From Pseudopithomyces maydicus (Eukaryota > Ascomycota > Dothideomycetes > Pleosporales > Didymosphaeriaceae): a stretch of DNA of 64,000 bases. Of the stretch, positions 56,263 through 64,000 are shown piece after piece. Both the position numbers and the translations under genes were made by a program. Under the pieces are notes generated by a model that was not told the origin of the DNA, did no database searches, and was given only the letters and a program-made list of their open reading frames with translations. Each line of letters opens with the position of its first letter. Position 1 is the stretch's first letter. The stretch covers positions 558,001 through 622,000 of the forward strand of contig JANTUC010000013.1 in assembly GCA_026873275.1 (NCBI GenBank), in the 5' to 3' direction.

Positions 56263-57899
56263 ATGGAGACCCCATCGGTAAACGAAAAGAGCTCACCAAT
56301 CAGCGAGGAGCAGCTTACTACACCATCACTGGCTGAAGAGTGCGGCACAGCAGAACAGACTGATAACACAATAAGCACACCTGTCGCCTCTTCAAAGGAT
56401 TCCAATATTGTAGACTTCGACGGCGATGATGATCCAGAAAATCCACAAAATTGGCCAAACAGGCACAAGTATGTGATAGTCGGATTGCTCTCGGCAATGC
56501 AAACCATGGTGTAAGTTTTTTACTCAGCTGCTAGCTTACCTCACGACGGGTTGGAGTTGACCGACTTAAAGCAATCTGGGAACGCTTATGTGCACGCCAG
56601 CTGTACCAGTCATACTAGAAAGCTTCGGTGCGCGGAATAACGACTTCTACAGCGTACTACTTGTAGCTATATGGGAGCTAGGCGAGGCTTGCGGGCCCCT
56701 GCTTGTGGCGCCGATTTCTGAGTACTGTGGGCGCTTACCCGTCTACCATACAGCCAACGTAATGTTCACGATCTGGTCCATCGCTTCGGCACTAAGCCGA
56801 AACGCGAACATGCTGATCGCGTTCCGGTTCCTTAACGGCCTAAGCGTCGCATCAGTGACCCTTGACGCCACTGTCGTCGGTGACATGTTCCCCGTGGAGA
56901 AGCGCGGAACGGTCCAAAGTATTCTAGGGCTGGCTCCTCTGATCGGTCCCATCTTCGGACCAGCCATTGGCGGCGCAATAGCAGAATCAATCGGGTGGAG
57001 GTGGATGTTTTGGATTCTGGCGATTTGCACCGGAGCCATTGAGATAGGGTTCATTGCTTTCTTTCGTGAGACGTACAAGGTCACAATTCTACACAAGAAA
57101 ACACTCCGTTTGCGCAAAGAGACGGGAAATGACCAATTACGACCAGCGATTGAGAGGCCCAAAGGATTCGAGGCGTTTCTGCAAAAGGGCTTGATTCGCC
57201 CGGCAAGGATGATATGTCTATCCCCAGTGTTGATTTTCCTAGCCATCTACGTCTCGGTTATATTCGCCTATCTCTATATTCTTCTTACGACACTTACACC
57301 AGTCTTTGAGGATAAGTACAGCTTTTCGACTCGATCTGCAAGCTTGGTGTATATTGGAATAGGTGAGCAGGCATACCCCCAATCATGCGCACTTAATTGA
57401 CATTGTAGGATTCGGCATGGTTTGCGGAATGTTTTGCTGTCGCTACACACTGGATCGATTCATGAAATACAACGCAGGAAAGTCACGTGCAAGGCCGGAG
57501 CTCAGGCTTATACCGATGGTCGCAGGCGGGGTTGTCTTGCCTGTTGGTCTTCTAGTGTATGGATGGACAGCACAGATACGATCTCACTGGATGTTACCGG
57601 TCTTCGGCCTTGCTATTTGCGGGTTTTCTGTAGCAACGACGATGATCTCATCATTCAGCTATCTTGTTGATGCCTTTGGGATCTATGCGGCATCAGCTAT
57701 TGCGGCCATTATCACACTGCGATGTGTTACTGGTGTAGTGTTGCCTCTGGCGGGACCTGCTCTCTTTGCGAGGTTGGACCTTGGATGGGGTACAACACTA
57801 TTGGCTCTGTTAGCTTTAGCGTTCATCCCTATCCCGTTTGCTATGATGCGGGTTGGAGAGCGGATTCGGCACAGTTCGAAGCTGAAAGTGATATTTTAG
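56263..57899 (+). CDS. MFS transporter, drug:H+ antiporter type
   Basis: Exons 56263-56510, 56572-57362 and 57409-57899 encode 509 residues. The acidic N-terminal tail ends in DGDDDPENPQNWP, the signature just before helix 1 in fungal DHA1-type exporters. Further motifs are GPLLVAPISEYCGRLPVY (motif A), FRFLNGLSVASVTL, GDMFPVEKRGTVQS (loop after helix 4) and LGLAPLIGPIFGPAIGG (motif C of antiporters). Twelve helices are expected. An ATG at 56182 would add 27 residues, but the later ATG gives the usual N-terminus. Its position beside the UstYa gene suggests export of the mature peptide or self-protection. Confidence 0.92.
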
Positions 57900-57994
57900 C
57901 AACAGAGAAGAAAAAAAGAAATATTAGTCTAGTTCAGATTGTGGCTATCGTTCAACAGGATGAACCTTGGTCCTGGGGAGGGAAAGATACATTC

Positions 57995-59806
57995 TCACTT
58001 TAATTCATACGTCTGGGAGTGCTTGCTACTCCGTCTACTTCTTCGTCGAAGGAAAAACACAATACACCCAATGATGACAATCAAACCCACAATTCCACCA
58101 ACAATGCCTCCAACGATTGCGCCTATGTTGGCCTTCTTTCCATCACCCGTGTCTGAGGGTTTGGGGCTTAGCTTGGTCGATTCTGGAAATAGTGAGGACA
58201 ACTCGGTAGCCCCGAAACCTGCATCAGGAATGACCTTGGTAGCCTCTCCGTGATTCCAACCACCAATAACATCATAAACGGCCTTCGGAACCGTATATGG
58301 GTCTCTTCCTGTCGAGGGTCGACCTGCGTAACTAGCATACCACTTCAATCCAGATAATCCGAAAAGACGTAGTCCATAGGTCTCATTGTCACAAACATTC
58401 TCTGAGAGGTCATCGCCATCTTTAGTGGAAACACCGCCGTACGTTAGCATAGCGTATTGTCCGGCGATTGCACACCCATGGCTTTTCCGAGGCGGTGAAT
58501 CCACGTCAACTCGTATCCAGTGGAAAAAAGGAATGGTCAGAATCCACATTTCTGAGCTTGCTGTTCCATCGTCATCAGTTTCCCCACCGTACATGTAGAT
58601 GTTGTGGCTGCTTCCGTCTGGGGCGGTGGCAGCAACAGCGCAGAAGAGCCATCGGCCAGCCGGATAATCGGCGCCTCCTTCGACTGTAGTATTCTGGCGG
58701 TACCAGGAATCTGTAGCCACAGAATAAACAAGTACCTCGTTCATACTTACAAATCCAGCCCAGGGACTGTCTGCATTATCATTCCGCTGTCTTCCACCTA
58801 TTTGAATTGCGACTTGATGTCCGATTGTTTTCCCAGATAAGAACAGCAGCTGCCCGCTTACGATCCCGTCACCAACGAGGTCTGTCCCTAAGCTATTGTT
58901 ACTCCATCTGAAGCTCCCTGAACCAACTACTGAGAGTAGGTCTCTACTACCGCTTATACTTGATGTGCTGAAGGAATCACTAGTATTCGTGCCTCCCTTT
59001 AAACCGGAGAAGAAGTATCCCTGGCGGCGTGCTTCGTTATATGCAAATGAGCCACAACAAAACGTGCCCTGGGCTGAGGAACGATCGTCCTGTGGTGAGG
59101 TTGAATTAATAGTCCAGTTGTCAGCTGTAATGTCGTAGGTATAAACGGACTGGGCCGTTACGTCCTGATACGTGGGCTGGAAAATGCTGCCATTGCTATC
59201 GAGCCAGCCCTCATAGTTCGGATCACCTCCAATGATGTGGAGCTTGTTGTAACTGGTCCATAACGCGCTCTGTTGGGCTACCAGAATATTTTGGGGAATT
59301 TCCTTGAAGTCTAGGATAGAACTGTCGTTTAAATCGGTCGCATGTGTTAGGTTGACGACCCGAAGGTACCGGTCTAAGGATTCTCAGCACTGCACCATTC
59401 AATATTCGCGAAATATTTACTTGCGACTGCTGAAACCTAACATGATCTCAATATTTGGTGAATGTTTCTAGGTTCACAATGTACTGACCGACGTGCCATT
59501 TCTGATCCATGACTGACCACCTAAAGCACAGTGATGAGCCTTCACGCATTGGTAGAATATCGCAAGGTGTCGTACCGTAAAGGTAGGCAAATCCGTTATA
59601 CTCGATGACTACCAACTATCCATTAACGTTGAATCAAGAGGAGCAAGACCCCGGATTTTCTGCATACCCTGAACATCGCGACGGTTGCATTCATTGAACG
59701 GATTTGCCTCTGCTGGCGTGACTGCATGATAAGATGTGGCTAGGTAAGGTAGATTCAACAGTAGAAGTATAATAAACGACTCAAAATTCTGACATCGATA
59801 TTGCAT
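57995..59806 (-). CDS. Kelch-repeat membrane protein (one apparent frameshift)
   Basis: Exon 1 (59489-59806) and exon 2 (57995-59373) join via a ~115-nt GT-AG intron (GTCAGT...CTTAG) in frame at V/DRYLRVVNL. The ATG at 59806 leads into a signal-like hydrophobic stretch (FIILLLLNLPYLATSY). Kelch-like blade motifs include LHIIGGDPN, MNEVLVYSVATDSWYRQ, NIYMYGGETDDDGT and YAMLTYGGVS. Near the C-terminus a Gly/Val/Ile transmembrane helix (IVGGIVGGIVGLIVIIGCIVFFL) is followed by RRRSRRSSK. The protein should be anchored at the surface with kelch blades outside. In exon 1 one base is missing at about 59614 between LDSTLMDS and LVVIEYNGFAY. With it the protein has 565 residues. Its link to the RiPP locus, about 100 bp from the transporter end, is unclear. 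Confidence 0.8.
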
Positions 59807-60311
59807 CCTGTAATACTGTGGACCAGCTATTATCTTTGATATATTTGCAATCAAAAATATCTAGCTATGACTATTCGTAATTTGAACAATAGTTTATAAT
59901 ACAACTGAAGTAGAATGAAGAGATGGGTAAATGCGCAGGTCTGAACCTGAGTGAGTTGGGCTAAATCAATCTTTCAAGGCAAGCCGTCGATCTAGCGCGA
60001 TTGACTACTTTCCGGTTTAACTAAAGCCTGTCAGAGCGAATACTTTACCTTGTTGGTCTAACTTGCCTCGCACAAGACAAGGCCGCCCACGCCAGGCAAC
60101 GGAGATCTGCTTGGAACCGCATCCTGATTCGCTGCTATGGCTCACCGCCCCACAACAAGGAAGTCGGCACAGTGCCACACCATCATCTCTAAGAACGATG
60201 GGTGCACCACATATGGTCCTATCCTTGGCAAGAAGAGATCCTGGTTTCAAGATCGCGATTTGACGATTCGTCGTTGGCCAAGAATTGCCATACTTTAGAT
60301 TCTATTTTGAA
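59807..60311. other. Intergenic region
   Basis: Between the kelch gene start and the end of the MIT/zinc-finger gene. No gene supported; a 66-codon frame at 60063-60263 lacks features. Confidence 0.4.
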
Positions 60312-62690
60312 CTATTCCAGATCTAATAACCCAACATAAGTGGAATCCGCTCTACCTTTCCCCTTTCCGATATTAAATTCTTCCCCCTCAGTCGCAACCC
60401 CTTCGCTGGGCCAATTCGGTTCAAAGTCAAGTGTTGTGACCGGTGCGGACGGATTCGATCCAGTCACATGCAGGTTATTGTACACCTCCGGCGGCGGAAC
60501 ACCCACCATGATCGCAGATTCATGATTGTCGGGAGGTAGGACATTCGAATTTGAGAAGTATGTCGAGTCTGAGAATGCACCAACACTAGGATCTTCCCCG
60601 AGATCTATCAGAGGCCATGGATGCAGGGAAGACTCATCGGGTATGAAATAAGGAGCTAGGGCACCCGAGTGCAAAGTGTTGCTGATTTCCAAGCTCTCAT
60701 CTACGCCGCTGGGACCAGCAAGCGCAGAGGAAAGATCAGATGTTTTATCGGAAGAAGATGCTTTTGAATGCTCATACTCTTTCGAAAGTTTCTCCTGGCA
60801 GTTACGGATGAGTCCTTCGAGTTGGTTTTTCAACGTCTCTTCCAATGGACCGACAAGTTTTTCAATAGCAATCTCCAATTCCTGGCGAACTTTGCGAGGT
60901 TCATGTATGCTTCATATTGAGCGAGTGTAGGATCTCTTGGAGATTGCTTTCTTGCTTCGTGTTCGACTATCGCGTCCTCATAGTCTGTGATACAAATCAA
61001 CACTGTTATATAAACACTTTCAAGAAAGAGGTATACGTACAAAGAGTTGGCATCGCATCCAAGGCGGTGTCCGGGAAGCAGACAAGGTAGATGATTTTCC
61101 ATTTCTCCTCTTCGCTTCCTGCTTGAAACATGCTTCTGCGGTGCTTGAGCTGTTGGATTTGTTTCTTGGTCAAGTCTTCTACAGCGTTTTGAATTCGGAA
61201 AACGCAGCCTTCGGGCGCCCTTTGATGATCTATGAGCTTTGTTTCGTCAGCAAAGGTTATGCAGCAACGAACACATTGCGGTGCCAAAGTATGTCGACGA
61301 TACAGGTGCTCCCTATCGATGCTCAGTCAGAAAATTGTTTATCTCATTGCTCTCTATATTTGTTACTCACTTGAGACGCGCAATAGTCTCCCATCCGGTT
61401 GGACCTGCACATTTTCTCGCATTACAGTATCTTCCAGGGTTGTGTTTAAAGAAAGGACAGGCAAATGGTTTTGTTATTACTGTCTCAGGATCTTCATCTC
61501 GATCTTTCGGTATTCTTGGCCTCTTGTTGACATGGTCATCAGAGTTTTCGTCGTTATTATCTTCGTCGTCGTTGATGGAGCGGCTATGCTTTGCCGTGCC
61601 TCGTGAACTCGTATTTTCTGTTGATGGCTTGGTAGAAGAGCTCTTTTTGGGGTCAGACGATCCTCTTTGATTTTGGTCGTAAGTGTCTCCCGCATCAAAT
61701 ATGTTATAAACACGAAGCATGAGTCGGTCAAGCAGCAAGTCTTTTCGCGCTTCTATTTCGTCTGTATAGAAGTTGAGTGATTGCTCGGAACTGTCCGAGG
61801 GTGTCGACGTATCACCCGTATCATGATCAGTAAGAAGTGGTTGGGGTGTGCTAAACCGCGTCCGAGGAGGTTTAGGGTACGCTCCCGATTTTACACTTGG
61901 ATGCTGCTCTGTTCCATGGTTATTTTCGTCTGCTATCAACCGATTACCAACCAATCTTTTGATGTCGGACTTTCCATGTAAGAAGTAATCGCTAGAATTC
62001 AGCTGTTGAAGCTCTCTTATCTCTCTTATGATGTCAGAATTTCCATCTAAGGATTTATCGCTAGGTTTCAACAGCTTTTCAATTTCTCCTATGCGATTTG
62101 TACAAGTTATACGCTGAGAAAGATTAATGGTGCTGATAAATAATTGGAAAAAAATGAAACTTACTAAAGCATATAATCTCTGCTTCTCATTCTCGTCTCC
62201 AGGTTGTGATATAACCTGCTGTAACAGCATCAACACCTCCATATATGCCTCCACAGCACCTTCATAGTTTTGCAGTTTGTCCAGCGAGACTGCTTCATTT
62301 GCCCCCTGCAGTGCGCTTGAAAGTAGGGCCTTCTTGTAGCTGTCCTCCCTCTTTTCTGTGCTCGCAACATTTATCTCAGTCTCCGTGGTAGTATGATAGC
62401 CAAATTCACTCTTTGGACTCAAAAGGGCAACTTCTTGTTCCACGAGTTTCCCCAGTCCCATATCCATGCACTAAAGTAAATCAGCACAATACAAAGGAAT
62501 GCGAATGTCTGAAGAAGACGCTTACTTTCTGCTCAGCCCATTCCCAACCTACACCAAGTTTTTCGCTCACCATCTTCCACATCTCTGATCGCGCTTCTTT
62601 ATAGGTTTCCGCCAACCTATCAGACGGAAAAGGGGGTTCAGTTTGCAGTCCTGCGCGACGACTTAGGCGTATTCGAATTCTAGGTGACAT
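60312..62690 (-). CDS. MIT-domain and C2H2-like zinc-finger protein (one apparent frameshift)
   Basis: Five exons (62526-62690, 62165-62470, 61371-62113, 61041-61312, 60312-60984) with GT-AG introns. A GTG frame extends 9 nt upstream, but 62690 is the first ATG. Exon 2-3 encodes a MIT-like helical hairpin (YKKALLSSALQGANEAVSL...NYEGAVEAYMEVLMLLQQV). The second intron, 62114-62164, is 51 nt without a stop, so retention would be silent. The middle is acidic and Ser-rich with a KRPRIPK basic patch. FACPFFKHNPGRYCNARKC, RLKEHLYRRH and QCVRC..F..H form the tandem C2H2-like unit common in fungal proteins of unknown role. Exon 5 loses one base near 60888; with it LAKFRQELEIAIEKL is restored and the total is 719 residues. 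MIT domains bind ESCRT-III tails, so a trafficking link is possible. Confidence 0.8.
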
Positions 62691-64000
62691 TTTCGCCACC
62701 CCATCAATCCTCTGGCAGCGTCAGAAAAGGCCTCTGGGGGTTGGCTGTGTGTTCGAGACTTATACACAGTGGCGATCGAGAACCAGAACACAAAACGAAG
62801 GCAATGAACCAGATAGACTAGTGCTCAGAAACCGCAAACTCGCTTTAGTCATTGTCTGACCGGCTGGCCATGATTATATGCCTAAGCGCCAACGAGGCTG
62901 AGCGCCAGCGCATATCTCACGAAGTGCAAGGGTACTTGGTATGTACTGACGGAAGCAACGCACCAATCAAACGCGAGCAGCATTGTGAATACGACAACTA
63001 CAAATCCAAATTCAAGACGGCATGGAACAGCCGCAATCTCTATAATCCGGTCCTGCTAATCATTGCGTCAACCAATCGACCGCCGCTAAGCTACGATGAA
63101 GATAGGAGTGCAAGTCCCAAGATTTTCCTAATACTTACGCTTGTCCTTTCTATACCCTTACTTCTCTACATGTCCATTTATGCTGAGCACCTTAAACTGA
63201 CCATCTATCCAATCGATAAAGCTTTCTACCCTATGATTGATTGTGTCCACTTTCTTGTATTTACTACATCATTTTAGCACATCTTTCTAATATATATACA
63301 CATTTTAACTATTTTGACTTTAGACGGTGTCTAGTGTTCACGAGAACTGTTCATGTCCGTACTTAAAACGATGATTAAAAGACTGAAAGTCGATAAAGCT
63401 AACACCAGATTCATTCATACTACTATCACACCGGGCATCAACACTCCACCTCAATAACTATTGCCCTAGCAATTGCGCCCATGTAACCTTAGCAGGAACA
63501 GAAAGAAACCCCAATCGAAATCGCAAAATACATATGCATGTATATCTAATACATATCTGTATGGTAGATACCCGACATTTAACACAACTTCCCCCATTCA
63601 TCACCAGTGGTTCTGAAATCGAATGTCTACCACTACTACCTTCCCGTGTGCCAACATGCTAACTAATATGCCATAATTTTAATTGCTATTTCTATCCACA
63701 CCTTTGATCCTCCGTAATAAACCATCCCATCTGACGCTGGTCCATTCACTACACTTGCGCACATTCATCACCACAATAATCAGCATCACAGAAGAGACAT
63801 CATTCCAACAAATTGTAACAAAAGCAGGGGAAAAATCATCATCCCTCATGTCATTACATCGCTCAATCAATCAGTCTACTTGCAACCCCACACCCCCCAC
63901 CCGCGCGCGTGCATGCAAACAAACAACCAAAGCAAACAAGCCAAGCAGACATACATTCATCAACCCATCAATCCCAACGTGCATGCGTGCTATCATTTCA
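62691..64000. other. Right-end intergenic region
   Basis: No gene supported. A 141-codon frame at 62852-63277 has one hydrophobic stretch but no family resemblance. The last 300 bp are rich in short AACAAACA/CATCAATC phrases. Confidence 0.4.

Noticed and set aside
62852..63277. 141-codon plus-strand frame at the right end
   Set aside because: One hydrophobic stretch but no recognisable family or convincing start context.

Overview
The window is nuclear DNA of a filamentous ascomycete (Pezizomycotina). It was inferred to be Dothideomycetes, probably Pleosporales-like, from short 45-70 nt introns with GTAAGT-type donors and CTAAC/CTGAT branch sites, Pth11-like receptors, a HET-domain gene, an UstYa-type (DUF3328) gene, a pectin lyase and AT-rich blocks of the kind left by repeat-induced point mutation (RIP). 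No rRNA, tRNA, CRISPR array or bacterial-style operon was seen.

Layout. 1-0.72 kb is an AT-rich, RIP-like relic and 0.7-5 kb holds no gene. 5-15 kb carries a serine/proline-rich one-pass membrane protein, an alpha/beta hydrolase, a secreted DUF4360-like protein with a GC-AG intron, a 778-bp non-autonomous hAT element with an exact 8-bp target duplication, a CFEM/Pth11-like receptor and DUG3 (glutathione degradation). 15-25 kb has a general amino acid permease, a small membrane protein and a Zn2Cys6 regulator. 25-33 kb is sparse: degenerate tandem repeats, an acidic repeat protein and an F-box-like protein. 33-44 kb is denser: an allantoate/pantothenate-type MFS gene with 10 exons, pectin lyase, a GNAT acetyltransferase, an LYR-motif protein and a divergent MBP1-like APSES factor. 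45-53 kb has a damaged HET gene, a six-cysteine small secreted protein, a second Pth11-like receptor and a GFA/CENP-V protein. 54.3-57.9 kb is a compact candidate RiPP locus. 58-62.7 kb has a kelch membrane protein and a MIT/zinc-finger protein.

The most interesting system is at 54.3-57.9 kb. A 67-residue secreted precursor contains two 23-residue repeats with an identical 14-residue core ending in Tyr, separated by a Lys-Arg Kex2 site. It is convergent with a three-exon UstYa-family oxidase gene carrying both HxxHC motifs, which is in turn divergent from a drug:H+ type MFS transporter. This is the minimal outline of a dikaritin/ustiloxin-like Kex2-processed RiPP pathway. The core sequence is not one I recognise.

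Six otherwise good genes each need one extra base to stay in frame, mostly at short homopolymers, and a seventh site in the HET gene needs a different correction. A deletion-biased assembly error is the simplest reading, but real pseudogenisation cannot be excluded for the accessory genes. Exon structures were built by hand from splice consensus and reading frame; none has transcript support here.
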